DNA from: Chitinophagales bacterium
GTDB lineage: Bacteria > Bacteroidota > Bacteroidia > Chitinophagales > Chitinophagaceae
Direction of reading: 5' to 3'
Length of the DNA stretch: 64,000 nt
NCBI GenBank assembly: GCA_026931325.1
Contig: JAIXLO010000160.1
Location: 186,001-250,000, forward strand
The notes under the pieces were generated by a model. The model did not search any database. It saw only the letters and a list, made by a program, of their open reading frames with translations, and was not told the DNA's origin. Positions 32,706 to 42,756 of the stretch are shown here, one piece after another (positions within the stretch are counted from its first letter, which is position 1; every line of letters starts with the position of its first letter). The position numbers were made by a program, and so were the translations under genes.

Positions 32706-35700
32706 GTTTTTTAACAAAATTAGCTTCGGCTATAGAAAACACTGTACCAATAGGTGAGAATACCAATAATGTTTTAAATTATGATAACTATGGAGATTTT
32801 GGTAAAAAAATCGATAGATCTGCTGTAAGAAAATATACAGAAGAAGGATATTTAAGAACTTCTCCATATTTTACAGATACTAAGCAATTGGAAATTTTAA
32901 CCCAAGAGCCTAAAGCTACCGTTTTAATAAAAAAAAAGCTTTTCTCTTCTTTAGCAAATAATTTTAGACCAGATTATATGAGTAAGGAAGAAAAATTATT
33001 TTACAAAGCTGTTAATTTTTTATTTCAAAATAAATGTAAGCAAATATCTGCGCTAGAAAAATTATCAAAAATAGAAAAAGTTATAAGTGCTGAAAAAACA
33101 TTATCGGATCAGTTAATGCCATCAATTATAACATTAGTTGATTCTTTAGAGCCAGATTCTTTTCTGTCCCCATTCTCTAAAGACAGTTTTAAAAAATTAT
33201 TGTCTGTAACTGATAGAATAAGAAAATTATATGCATTTACGAATACATCTAAACTTACTACATGGATTACATCGGATATAGAGCCATTTAAAAATTCTCT
33301 AGGCGAAGGAACTGGTGTAATAGAATTAACAAATTTTACAAATATAAATTGCGGATCAACCGTCTCAACAAATACTGTAAAATCAGCTTCATTAGATCTT
33401 GAAGATCCATATAAAGCATCATTAATTACAGAATTCGATATAGAGAAAGCTATTAGCGATGCAACAAATTATTTTTATAATAAAAAAACATTTCAGTTTT
33501 CGTTATCAAATATAAATAATTTAATTGCGGATTATACGGAAAAATTAAATTATTTAAGAGCTACTAGGGGAGCTAGCGCAATTTCGATAAGAGTTAATCC
33601 AGATACATTTTTAGGAAAAAAGGTAACAGCAATAGTTGATGGGGTTGGATCAGAAATTGTATTTAAATATGATGCTGGCAAAGCTATTGGTTCATTGTTT
33701 TCTTTTAATTTATCTGACAATAATGATGAAGTTCAAGTTTCTAATGATTTTTTAGAAAATGGTTCGGCATTAGGATTTGAGGGATTATCAACTCAAACAA
33801 AAAAAATGCCAGTAATAAATGGTACCTCATATATTGTAAAATCTAGTTCTGAATTATCTGTATTTAAGAATTTAATTTCGTCTATATTTTCAAAACTTAC
33901 ATTAGAGCAAAATTCGCAAAATGCATTTCAATTAAACAATGAAAATACAAATTATGCAAGAAGAAAAATGAGAGCATTCCTTCTTGGAAGATGTATAATT
34001 CAGCCAATGGATGAAATAAGAATATTTATTTCTTCAAGTTCAAAATATGACAACAAAGTTCTTGGTGGATTAAAGGACAGATTTTCTGCTAGCAATTTAA
34101 TTGGAGAAATTGGCAAAACTGTATATGATTTAAAAAATCAATTTAATGCATTAGTTAATCCTGTTCAGAATTTAGATTTAAAGGCAGAAAAATCTATTTT
34201 TATGGGTTCGGATTTTCCTGATAACTTATGGAGTTTATTAAGAGATTATTTTGTAAATGAAAAAGAAGGTGTATGTGTTTTTGGCGGAGTAATAACTAGC
34301 GCTCAATTAAATTCTTCTACATTTAACAATGTATCTATAAGTGCTTCTGACAATTCATATTATTTTGAATTAGGGCAAGTCAATTTTAATCCGGGTGTTG
34401 ATAATTTTAATGGTTTAATTTATGATCCATTAACCCCATTCAAATCAAAATTTGATGAGGAAATAACTAATTTTAAAAATGAAATACCGTCATTATTAGA
34501 TGAGAATGAAGAAATTTTATCTAAGGCTGGAAGAAATGGAATTGTAAAATACAAATCTGGTCCTGGCGCTGGACAATTAGCAACTATAGAAAACTTTATC
34601 CAAGATGTTACGATAGATCCAAGAACTGGAGAAAAGCAGAGATCTTATCATGCTCCAGATGGATTAGTTTATAATTGGAAGCAAGGGATAGGGGTATTTG
34701 TTCAATCTGGTAATTCATTGGCATTAAATGATCCAAAATTAGTTGGCAATCCAAATACATTTGCAAATCCATTTGCAGGTCAAGATGTTATGAACGTAAT
34801 ATCGTTAGCTATAACAGGAAAACCATATAATTTTATTAATTATTGGCGAGCCGTTCAAAATCTAGAGGGATATGGTAGAGACCCTCATTCAAATACAGAT
34901 GCAGCATATTCATATTTTAATTCTTTAAAAAATGATCTTTCTAAAAACAATCTACTCTGGGGGAATTTTATTCCATTTAAAACTCTAGTTATGGATGAAC
35001 AATCTTACGCAAAAGTTTTAAATGCACAATTTTCTATTATAAGAAATATAAGCGAACTAGAAAATAATATAAGCGAATTAGAAAAAATTGACAATGCATT
35101 ATATGCATCTTCAATAGCAATATCTCCTGGCTTAGGACTAAGCAATATAGATCAAATTAGTCAATTACAAATTAAAAAAAATCAATTAGTTAAAGATACC
35201 GAAGCTTTAAAGCAAGGCATTTATAATGCTGATAATTCTGTTTTTGGATTAAAGGTAATTGGAAACGATGTAACATTTGACAGTAATCAATTTTTATCTC
35301 AAGAAAATACAGCAGCGGAAGAAAACGCAAACGCTGTCAGAAAACAACTAAGGAGAAAGATAAACTTTCTTACAAGAAGAATGTCTTGGGCTGTTAGAGC
35401 AAATGAAGACAAAAATTTATTTATTGTTGATGATTTATATGACAAAGACTATGATTTAGCTGCATATGAGTCAGCATTAACTAGAAATTTATCACTATAT
35501 AGTAATACATTTACAAATGTAAAAGAGAATATAGGCTTAGCTGCAAGTTTATTAAACCTTGAAGTATTTTGCGACTCTCAGGGGCACATAAGAGCAAGAC
35601 CACCACAGTATAATAGAATACCTAGTTCTGTATTTTATAGATTAATAAAATCTAAAAAAGATTATAAAATGCAATTGTATCCAAAGTTCCTTGATTCATT

Positions 35701-37540
35701 ATTTACTGATCAATTAGCCGGATTACAATTAAAGATAGAAGAGTTAGAAGATAAGATTAGATTATTAACAACAATTTTGGGTTATGATAGTGATTCTTCG
35801 GCTGTTTCTTTTATGAACTCGTTTCAAGATTACGGCTCTGCTCCAGTGTTTACATTTTTAACTACTGATTCTGGAGAACTTTCTAATGTACAAAATTTAA
35901 TTAAGCAAAGTTTGCCAGAAATAATTGATAATCAAAATTTTATACAAATACAAAATCAAGCTAATTCAGCCAGATCATTTTTTACAACAGCAAATAGATT
36001 TGATATTTTATTAAAATTTACATCGCCAGAGCAACAAGCAAAATTTAAAGACATTAGAACAATCTTTAATTCCGATAGAATTAATCAAATAATTTCTAGA
36101 TTACAAACAAAGACTAGTAAAAAAATCAAATTAGATAATTATTTAGTAAAAGTATCATTTGGATCAGTAGATATAGGTTTTGAGAGAAAAAATATAGATA
36201 TATTTAAAATAACTAAAGAGGTTTCACAAATATTATCTGACAGACAAAGATCTGTAAAAATATTTTATGATACTTTAAAAAATACTATAGAATCAAGAAG
36301 TATTGATGATGATAAAATTACAAATCAAATATTTTCTCAAGGAATAAATAACTCTAATATACCGGAATCATTGGAGCATTTAATTGAAGATGAAACATAT
36401 GATGATTATGGACCTGGTGCTGGAAAAAGATTTATAATAAAAAATTCTCAAGTAAGAAATTACAATATATCGGAACAGCCACCGCCATATACATCCGTTC
36501 AAGTAAGCGGAGCATTTAATTTATTTGAAGACATAAGAAATCAAGGTCCAGCCGAATTGAATGGATTAGGGCAAGGAGGAAATGGTCTTACTACTGCTTT
36601 AGCCATAGATTATGATTTATGGAGAATGTATGGATTTAGAGCAGCCAGTCCAATTAATTTGCCATTCTTATCTGATCCAGAATCTCAATGTGGTCCATAT
36701 GCTTCAATGTTGTTAAGTATTGCAAGAAAAAATATCTTAAGAGGAAGCGTTACAATTACTGGAAATGAGTATCAACAACCTGGAGAGGTTGTATATATAG
36801 AAGATCTTGGCTTGCTATTTTATGTAACAGATGTAACTCATTCTTTTACTGTTGGTCAAGATTTTACAACAACATTGACATTAGCATATGGTCATGCTCC
36901 TGGAGATTATATTCCTAATGTTTTGGATGTTGTTGGCAAAGTAATTTATAAGAATAGAGAGGTTTCTAATTTTATAAATTATAGACAACAAAACTCATTT
37001 AATGAGTCTAATATAGGTGTTGTTTTATATGATCCAAATTCTTTTGCGGCATTTAAAATAAAGTCAGATAAAGATGAGTTTGTAAGTAAGTTTGCAGAAG
37101 CTAATGCAAAAACTATTACAGATATATTATATACAACGGCATATCAGTTGGACACAAATAATATAGCAGGTAGAAAGGTTAGCGTTAGTATAGAATTACG
37201 AACATATTATAGCAATTCTATTCCGGCATCAAATAATTTAAGAAAATTAAAAGAAAATGTATTTCAGATATTAACAGGAAAGCAAGAAGTATATAAAGAA
37301 AGTTCAACCGGCGAATTAAAAATATCAATAGATAAAGAGTTTATAATAACAGGCGAAGATAGTGAGATAAATTTAGATAATGAGGAAGACTTTAGATCAC
37401 CGTCACAAAAAGCTATATCTGCCGCAAGAAATGTGGTTGATTCAAGTAGCGTCGGACAAGTAGACAGATTAGATAAAATTAAATATAATTTAATTAATAA
37501 TGTTATTGATTGTTGGATAAAATTCCAGTATAGTGTATAA
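32702..37540 (+). CDS. Large baseplate hub protein (gp27/gpD-like C-terminal region)
   Basis: In this 1612-residue protein the N-terminal 600 residues are mixed helical with no clear domain. A segment at about 770-860 is long helix (ISELENNISELEKIDNAL). Near 1355-1410, PGEVVYIEDLGLLFYVTDVTHSFTVGQDFTTTLTLAYGHAPGDYIPN matches the pattern of hub proteins (late control gene D/gp27 type), with a G-x-x-V-x-I turn, a Y-V-T-D-V-x-H-S-F strand and an L-T-L-x-Y-G strand. Hub proteins form the trimeric ring that holds the spike, and the next gene is the spike. The size is several times T4 gp27, so other baseplate functions are probably fused in. It contains no Asp-Gly-Tyr tripeptide, unlike the outer baseplate giants. 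Confidence 0.7.
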   Translation: MSFLTKLASAIENTVPIGENTNNVLNYDNYGDFGKKIDRSAVRKYTEEGYLRTSPYFTDTKQLEILTQEPKATVLIKKKLFSSLANNFRPDYMSKEEKLFYKAVNFLFQNKCKQISALEKLSKIEKVISAEKTLSDQLMPSIITLVDSLEPDSFLSPFSKDSFKKLLSVTDRIRKLYAFTNTSKLTTWITSDIEPFKNSLGEGTGVIELTNFTNINCGSTVSTNTVKSASLDLEDPYKASLITEFDIEKAISDATNYFYNKKTFQFSLSNINNLIADYTEKLNYLRATRGASAISIRVNPDTFLGKKVTAIVDGVGSEIVFKYDAGKAIGSLFSFNLSDNNDEVQVSNDFLENGSALGFEGLSTQTKKMPVINGTSYIVKSSSELSVFKNLISSIFSKLTLEQNSQNAFQLNNENTNYARRKMRAFLLGRCIIQPMDEIRIFISSSSKYDNKVLGGLKDRFSASNLIGEIGKTVYDLKNQFNALVNPVQNLDLKAEKSIFMGSDFPDNLWSLLRDYFVNEKEGVCVFGGVITSAQLNSSTFNNVSISASDNSYYFELGQVNFNPGVDNFNGLIYDPLTPFKSKFDEEITNFKNEIPSLLDENEEILSKAGRNGIVKYKSGPGAGQLATIENFIQDVTIDPRTGEKQRSYHAPDGLVYNWKQGIGVFVQSGNSLALNDPKLVGNPNTFANPFAGQDVMNVISLAITGKPYNFINYWRAVQNLEGYGRDPHSNTDAAYSYFNSLKNDLSKNNLLWGNFIPFKTLVMDEQSYAKVLNAQFSIIRNISELENNISELEKIDNALYASSIAISPGLGLSNIDQISQLQIKKNQLVKDTEALKQGIYNADNSVFGLKVIGNDVTFDSNQFLSQENTAAEENANAVRKQLRRKINFLTRRMSWAVRANEDKNLFIVDDLYDKDYDLAAYESALTRNLSLYSNTFTNVKENIGLAASLLNLEVFCDSQGHIRARPPQYNRIPSSVFYRLIKSKKDYKMQLYPKFLDSLFTDQLAGLQLKIEELEDKIRLLTTILGYDSDSSAVSFMNSFQDYGSAPVFTFLTTDSGELSNVQNLIKQSLPEIIDNQNFIQIQNQANSARSFFTTANRFDILLKFTSPEQQAKFKDIRTIFNSDRINQIISRLQTKTSKKIKLDNYLVKVSFGSVDIGFERKNIDIFKITKEVSQILSDRQRSVKIFYDTLKNTIESRSIDDDKITNQIFSQGINNSNIPESLEHLIEDETYDDYGPGAGKRFIIKNSQVRNYNISEQPPPYTSVQVSGAFNLFEDIRNQGPAELNGLGQGGNGLTTALAIDYDLWRMYGFRAASPINLPFLSDPESQCGPYASMLLSIARKNILRGSVTITGNEYQQPGEVVYIEDLGLLFYVTDVTHSFTVGQDFTTTLTLAYGHAPGDYIPNVLDVVGKVIYKNREVSNFINYRQQNSFNESNIGVVLYDPNSFAAFKIKSDKDEFVSKFAEANAKTITDILYTTAYQLDTNNIAGRKVSVSIELRTYYSNSIPASNNLRKLKENVFQILTGKQEVYKESSTGELKISIDKEFIITGEDSEINLDNEEDFRSPSQKAISAARNVVDSSSVGQVDRLDKIKYNLINNVIDCWIKFQYSV

Positions 37541-37541
37541 T

Positions 37542-39473
37542 ATGAGTGCAAAAATATTTAATGAGGAAGTTGGGCTATTACGTGAAGGATCTATAGTAGG
37601 TTATGATTCTACAAAAAGAGTAGCTTTAGTAAAGTTAACTATAAATGAACCAATTCAAGGCAATTATACTCCAGTAGAAGTATCTTTGCCAAACTCTTTA
37701 TTTTATAATAATGGATTATTTATAGGAGCTTATCCTGATGTTGGAACACCCGTAGTAATACAACAAGGAAGTGGCGGAAAATATTATTTTATTGGATCTT
37801 TAACAAATGGATTTACCGATGAAATTAATTTAGATAAAAATAAATTAATTATCAAATCCTCAAGCTTATCTAAAATTGAAATGTCTACGAGTCATGAAAT
37901 TAGTATAGGCTCAGATGATAATAATTTGCAGCTTGATGCTAATTTAGGATATTATTCAAATAGCTACAATAATCAGTATAGTTTTTCATATACTTCAAAT
38001 AAAATAAATTCTATTATTAAACGAGAAAAGTATATAGACGTAAATTCTGCAGATTTTAATAAAATTAGAGATAACAAAAATTATCTTAGTAAATTTACTG
38101 TTGGTTTTGATCCCAAGACACAAACAAATTATTTAACTTCTTCTACAAGAAAAAATCCTCCATTAAATGAATCAAGAGAGCTTATATATGAGTATCCAGA
38201 AGAATCTAATGTATTAGATGACTTTTCTGAACTATTAATATATAAAAATTTATCAAATAAAAAAAATTATTCATATCCTGATAGAACAAAATTTAGATCA
38301 AATACACTAAATTTAAATTTAAATTATCCAAATCAATTAATAGAAATAATAAAAGGGACAGTAGTTGATATTTTTGGAAATGTTGTAGATATTAATAGAT
38401 ATCCAATATCTTTTGATAATAATTCTTCATTAAAATCTGAAAATAAAGAAGAAGCTTTTAAACGAATAAAAGCCTTGCAGAGAAAAGGCATAGCCTTGCA
38501 TTTTGAATTAAATGCAAGAAAAGATTTATATGGAAATTCTGGACAAATTTCGTTGCCTGACATTAATTCTAATTCTGATAATTCAAGAAATAGAAGTAGA
38601 TTTTATATAGATGTTGATAAAGAGGGACAATTCAAGATAAATATACCAGCTTCAAGTGAAACTGGAAATGTACCATTATTAACTAGATATGAAAATTTTT
38701 CATATTTATCGCAAGATGATAATAACAATCCAAATAAATTAATATTTAGAGACGACGGATTAGATATTTTACATGATAGTTTTGGTTTTGGTCAAATATC
38801 TATAAAATCAGAGAATGGCGAATCATCGCCACTGGATAGAATTAAATCAAATCATATTAAGCTTGGAACAGCGCACCATGATATTTTTAGTACATGCATT
38901 GCTCATCAAAGTTTAGATTTTATAAATTATCAACATGATACAACAATACAATTAGATAATTCTTATATAAGCAAAGATTTTGTTGGCAAAGAGATAATTA
39001 CTTCTGGAAATAATGCTAATGCTGGTGGAAGAAGCGGTCAAATAAATCTTGATGGTTCTTTAGAATTAAATGTTGGTGCAAATACAATAGACAGACAATC
39101 ATTATGGCTAGATACTGCTGGTGGAATGATTGCTAATATTGGCAGAGATAAAAATAATAATAGTGCAATATTTAATTTGGATGGCAACATGATAGTGCAA
39201 ATAGGTGGTCTTGGAGTATCTAATGATTCAAGATTTTCTGGATTAAATAATGGATATATTGGTGGCACTTTAGACATTAGAGTAATGAGACCAGGATTTC
39301 AAGCAACAATGTTAAGAATTGATCAAGAGGGAATTAAGGTATTAACTGCTGGAAGAATGATGTTCCATGCTAATAGCGATATTGTAATTAAATCAGATGC
39401 TACAATGACACTAGAAGCCGAGAATATGGTAATACAAGAAAGATTTGTTTTAAAAGGTGGACCATCAATATGA
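37542..39473 (+). CDS. Baseplate spike protein (gp5/gpV/VgrG-like)
   Basis: I take ATG 37542 (643 residues); a GTG at 37533 lies within the end of the hub gene. Residues about 10-95 form an OB-like domain (REGSIVGYDSTKRVALVKLTI, GAYPDVGTPVVIQQGSGGKYYFIGSL), the standard base of gpV, gp5 and VgrG spikes. The middle is a large variable insert. From about 490 on, repeated short strands (INLDGSLELNVG, QSLWLDTAGGMIANIGRDKNN, GNMIVQIGG, VLTAGRMMFHANSDIVIKSD) make the triangular beta-helix needle. No lysozyme domain like that of T4 gp5 is seen. The C-terminus does not end in a metal-binding HxH tip, so a separate tip protein may exist. Confidence 0.75.
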   Translation: MSAKIFNEEVGLLREGSIVGYDSTKRVALVKLTINEPIQGNYTPVEVSLPNSLFYNNGLFIGAYPDVGTPVVIQQGSGGKYYFIGSLTNGFTDEINLDKNKLIIKSSSLSKIEMSTSHEISIGSDDNNLQLDANLGYYSNSYNNQYSFSYTSNKINSIIKREKYIDVNSADFNKIRDNKNYLSKFTVGFDPKTQTNYLTSSTRKNPPLNESRELIYEYPEESNVLDDFSELLIYKNLSNKKNYSYPDRTKFRSNTLNLNLNYPNQLIEIIKGTVVDIFGNVVDINRYPISFDNNSSLKSENKEEAFKRIKALQRKGIALHFELNARKDLYGNSGQISLPDINSNSDNSRNRSRFYIDVDKEGQFKINIPASSETGNVPLLTRYENFSYLSQDDNNNPNKLIFRDDGLDILHDSFGFGQISIKSENGESSPLDRIKSNHIKLGTAHHDIFSTCIAHQSLDFINYQHDTTIQLDNSYISKDFVGKEIITSGNNANAGGRSGQINLDGSLELNVGANTIDRQSLWLDTAGGMIANIGRDKNNNSAIFNLDGNMIVQIGGLGVSNDSRFSGLNNGYIGGTLDIRVMRPGFQATMLRIDQEGIKVLTAGRMMFHANSDIVIKSDATMTLEAENMVIQERFVLKGGPSI

Positions 39474-40225
39474 TCAATAAATGTAGTATGTGTAAAATAA
39501 ATGATATTTATAAATCAAAAAAATGCAAAATATGTTTTAATAAAAATCGCAATCAATATATGAAAAATTATTATCATAAAAATAAAATAAAAATACGTAA
39601 AAAAGAAAATGAAAATAGAAAAAATAATCCAGAAAAATATAAACAATTATCAAAAAAATATAGAGATAAAAACAAAGATAAAATAAAAGAGAGAAAAAAG
39701 AAATATAGAGAAGAAAATAAAGAAAAAGTAAATTTTTTAAAAAAGCAGTCGTATGAAAGATGTAAAAATAATGTTACTCCGGAAAAAAAACAAAAAAGAA
39801 ATGAGTGGCGACGTAATTATAAAAAAAATAAAATAAATAATGATAATATTTTTAGATTAAGAGAACGTGTATCTACAGCAATAAATTTAGCATTAAAAAG
39901 ATTTAATTTAAATAAAGGTGGAAAAAGTATTACAAAAATTTTACCATATACAATAGAAGAATTGAAAAATCATTTAGAAAGTAAATTTGAAACTTGGATG
40001 AATTGGGATAATTGGGGAATTTATAAAAAAGATACGTGGGATGATAATGATGAGTTAACATGGACATGGCAAATTGATCATATTATTCCTCAAAATAAAT
40101 TATTTTATAGTTCTATAGATGATGATAATTTTAAATTGTGTTGGTCATTAAATAACTTAAGACCATACTCAGCAAAGCAAAACAATTTAGATAAGGATAG
40201 GAAAAATGAGAAAATTATCACATAG
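39470..40225 (+). CDS. Free-standing HNH homing endonuclease
   Basis: The 251-residue protein starts with a four-Cys zinc module (C5, C8, C19, C22). A very lysine-rich helical region follows to about residue 120, with repeats of the type N-K-x-K-x-K-x-R-K-K-K-Y. The catalytic HNH block is IDHIIPQNKLFY at 202-213 and CWSLNNLRPYSAKQNNLDKD at the end. It is intact and starts in an ATGA overlap with the spike stop. It thus inserted without a gap between the spike and the next tail gene, whose start it overlaps by 20 bp. Such genes are mobile and promote their own spread. A truncated relative persists at 24753. Confidence 0.88.
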   Translation: MINKCSMCKINDIYKSKKCKICFNKNRNQYMKNYYHKNKIKIRKKENENRKNNPEKYKQLSKKYRDKNKDKIKERKKKYREENKEKVNFLKKQSYERCKNNVTPEKKQKRNEWRRNYKKNKINNDNIFRLRERVSTAINLALKRFNLNKGGKSITKILPYTIEELKNHLESKFETWMNWDNWGIYKKDTWDDNDELTWTWQIDHIIPQNKLFYSSIDDDNFKLCWSLNNLRPYSAKQNNLDKDRKNEKIIT

Positions 40226-40517
40226 TTTATATAATAGATTATATTTGCAAGCCGAAGAAGCAAAATTAGCAGGAAATAAAAAGCTTGCAAATTTTGTATT
40301 TAAATCATTAGGATCTTTTCCTAGTGAGACTGGTATCAATGAAAGTAATTTACCAGAATTAAAAGAAGCATTAAAATCAAGCTTATTAAATGCATGCATA
40401 GATTATGCTGATTTAAATGATAAAGAAGATATAGATATTGTTAAATTGGAAGAGTTTTGCGAAGAATTCTCTATAAAATTTCTAAATTCTGCAAAAAAAT
40501 TTTTAAAAGTAGAATAA
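40206..40517 (+). CDS. Small acidic hypothetical protein
   Basis: The 103-residue, helical, acidic protein starts inside the HNH gene (20-bp overlap) with AGGAAAA before the ATG. The first helix reads SLYNRLYLQAEEAKLAGNKKLANFVFKSLG, and the rest is two or three further helices (LKEALKSSLLNACIDYADLND; LEEFCEEFSIKFLNSAKKFL). No family is recognised. Its place between spike and baseplate genes suggests a small tail or assembly protein, perhaps a chaperone. Confidence 0.5.
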   Translation: MRKLSHSLYNRLYLQAEEAKLAGNKKLANFVFKSLGSFPSETGINESNLPELKEALKSSLLNACIDYADLNDKEDIDIVKLEEFCEEFSIKFLNSAKKFLKVE

Positions 40518-40542
40518 TATAAGACAATGATTTTAGGAAATA

Positions 40543-42756
40543 ATGCCTTGTGACTTAAATAATATCGATATAAATTTGCCAGATGGACCATCAGCGCCAT
40601 CTATTCCTGGATTCGGCACATCTTTTAGTCTTAAACTACCTCCAAATTTATTTCAACTTCCGGGAGGTTTTCCAGAAAGTTTAAATGATATTTTAAATGC
40701 CTTGCAATTAATATTACCTCCAGGAACAATAAAGCCGGCATTAAATCCTAATTTTGGTAAAGATATATTTGATGGAATAATGAAACTTTTAGATCAATTT
40801 TTTCCATTTCTTATGCTTTATAAATTTTTTCTTCCATTGTTAAACTTAATTATATGTATAATAGAAGTAATATGTTCTTTAAAAAATCCATTTAAATTAA
40901 GAAGAGCTATAAAAAGATTGTTTAGAAATTGTATACCAGAATTTTTAAGCCTATTTCCAATATTTGCAATAATAATAATGTTAATTTCGTTACTATTATT
41001 ATTAATTCAGTTAATAGAATATATTATTGATCAATTAAAGAAGTTAATTGAGAGATTGTTAAGAAATATTAAAGCTTTGACAAAAGCAATACAGTTAGCC
41101 GATGAAGAGGCAATAATAGCAATATCAAAAAAAATTGCTGCATTATTATGCGTATTTCAAAACTTATTTGTAATATTATCTGTATTTGGAATAATAATTC
41201 AAGCAATAAAAGAAATTTTAAAAATACAATTTAAAATCCCTCCATGTGATAGCGATGATTCTGCAAATATTAGCCAAGAACAATTTTTGGATCAATGTTG
41301 CGGTACAGATGTTTGTCCAGCCGTTGCAACACAAAATATTCAAAAGTCATCAGGTTCATTTCAACATCTTAACAAAGTTGTGTTAATAACTCCAATTGAT
41401 GTTGGATACGTAGTAGATCCAAAAGCTGGAACAAAATTAACTCAAAATATTAGAAGTAGCACATTTCAACTATATGATACAACTCAATCAATTGAGGAAA
41501 GATTTCTAAATGTTGTAGATGCATATGATATTCCACCATATATTTCTCCAAAGCCAATATTTTTCCCAACGGATGCTTCATATTCTGCCGCAACAGATCC
41601 AAAACAGGCTGCATATACAGTTGATTTAAAAATTTATTACAATCCTGCTAGCTATGGTAGATTTGGCGAATCATATGGAACTCAAAGATTTATTATATTT
41701 AAAGACTGCATTGTTACAGGAATACCAACAATGAATCTTGTAAATTATAATAATAGCATTAGCCAAATTACTTCCGGTGTTATTAATTTAGCTGGTGGAC
41801 TTGGCTACGAAGAAGATGGTACAACTAAATTGTTAGGATTTGCTGATGATGGATATACATTTACAGCCTCACAGGCTACATTAGAAAATTTTCTAACATT
41901 GCCTGCACAATATTCAGAAAATCCTGAATTATTACCAACAGACGGATATTTATACAATAATGCTGAATATACATTTAAACCAAATTTTGATTTATTATTT
42001 AGCAAAGATTTGGTTACTGGAGGATGTGCTCCAGATGTATCAAATGATAGAAATTTTATAAATGCTACATTTGGCGGCGATGCTAATTTAAGATATCAAT
42101 TATTAAATAGTTTAGTAAATGATGATGGAACAAGTGGCGGTCAACCACCATTTAGATTCCCAAATATACAAAAAGCTCAAGAATGTTTAGAGTTGGCAAA
42201 TCAAGCATTAATATCAAATGTTAACGAAGAGCAAATAGCAATATTTACTGCGACTACCACAGCATGTTTGGAAAATCTTGGAGTAGAAGCAAATAATGCT
42301 ATAATTGAATTGGTTGGTATAGGTTTTGATCAATATAAAAGTACATTCACTGTAGACCCAACAACACAATTTACTACAAAGGGAATTTTAATAAAAGTTG
42401 ATTTACTTGACTCAAATTCACAACCATTAACAACGAATTTGCCCGAGTCTATTGCTAGTAGTTTTGCTGAAAAATTGTCAGCAAATATAACTTTTGGCGA
42501 AGTTAGTAAATTTGTTTATGATGGAAGTAGATATTTTAATGCATCAATTACTTCATCTGTTGGTGGTAGCGGTTCAGTCTCCGTTGATTATGATAATAAA
42601 TCAATAACAACAATTACAATACCAGATACTTTAGATGAAGAGATGGTTAGTACAATCAAAACAGTTGAATACAAATTCATATTTACAAGCGCTCTATCTT
42701 CTGACGAAACTGGTCAACCAAGAAGAGATATTTCTGATATTACAGAGAATAGATAA
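40543..42756 (+). CDS. Virion/baseplate protein with three strongly hydrophobic segments
   Basis: This 737-residue protein has a Pro-rich start (LPDGPSAPSIPGFGTSF), then three hydrophobic segments at about 88-113 (FPFLMLYKFFLPLLNLIICI), 134-162 (FLSLFPIFAIIIMLISLLLL) and 198-222 (IAALLCVFQNLFVILSVFGI), separated by basic amphipathic helices (KLRRAIKRLFR; KKLIERLLRNIKAL). The C-terminal 500 residues are an ordinary soluble beta-rich tail-type domain with two Asp-Gly-Tyr tripeptides and a CCGTDVC cluster near 255-261. Membrane-like segments in a tail protein suggest insertion into the host membrane during DNA entry, but that is inference. It is coupled to the next gene by a TAATG overlap. Confidence 0.6.
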   Translation: MPCDLNNIDINLPDGPSAPSIPGFGTSFSLKLPPNLFQLPGGFPESLNDILNALQLILPPGTIKPALNPNFGKDIFDGIMKLLDQFFPFLMLYKFFLPLLNLIICIIEVICSLKNPFKLRRAIKRLFRNCIPEFLSLFPIFAIIIMLISLLLLLIQLIEYIIDQLKKLIERLLRNIKALTKAIQLADEEAIIAISKKIAALLCVFQNLFVILSVFGIIIQAIKEILKIQFKIPPCDSDDSANISQEQFLDQCCGTDVCPAVATQNIQKSSGSFQHLNKVVLITPIDVGYVVDPKAGTKLTQNIRSSTFQLYDTTQSIEERFLNVVDAYDIPPYISPKPIFFPTDASYSAATDPKQAAYTVDLKIYYNPASYGRFGESYGTQRFIIFKDCIVTGIPTMNLVNYNNSISQITSGVINLAGGLGYEEDGTTKLLGFADDGYTFTASQATLENFLTLPAQYSENPELLPTDGYLYNNAEYTFKPNFDLLFSKDLVTGGCAPDVSNDRNFINATFGGDANLRYQLLNSLVNDDGTSGGQPPFRFPNIQKAQECLELANQALISNVNEEQIAIFTATTTACLENLGVEANNAIIELVGIGFDQYKSTFTVDPTTQFTTKGILIKVDLLDSNSQPLTTNLPESIASSFAEKLSANITFGEVSKFVYDGSRYFNASITSSVGGSGSVSVDYDNKSITTITIPDTLDEEMVSTIKTVEYKFIFTSALSSDETGQPRRDISDITENR

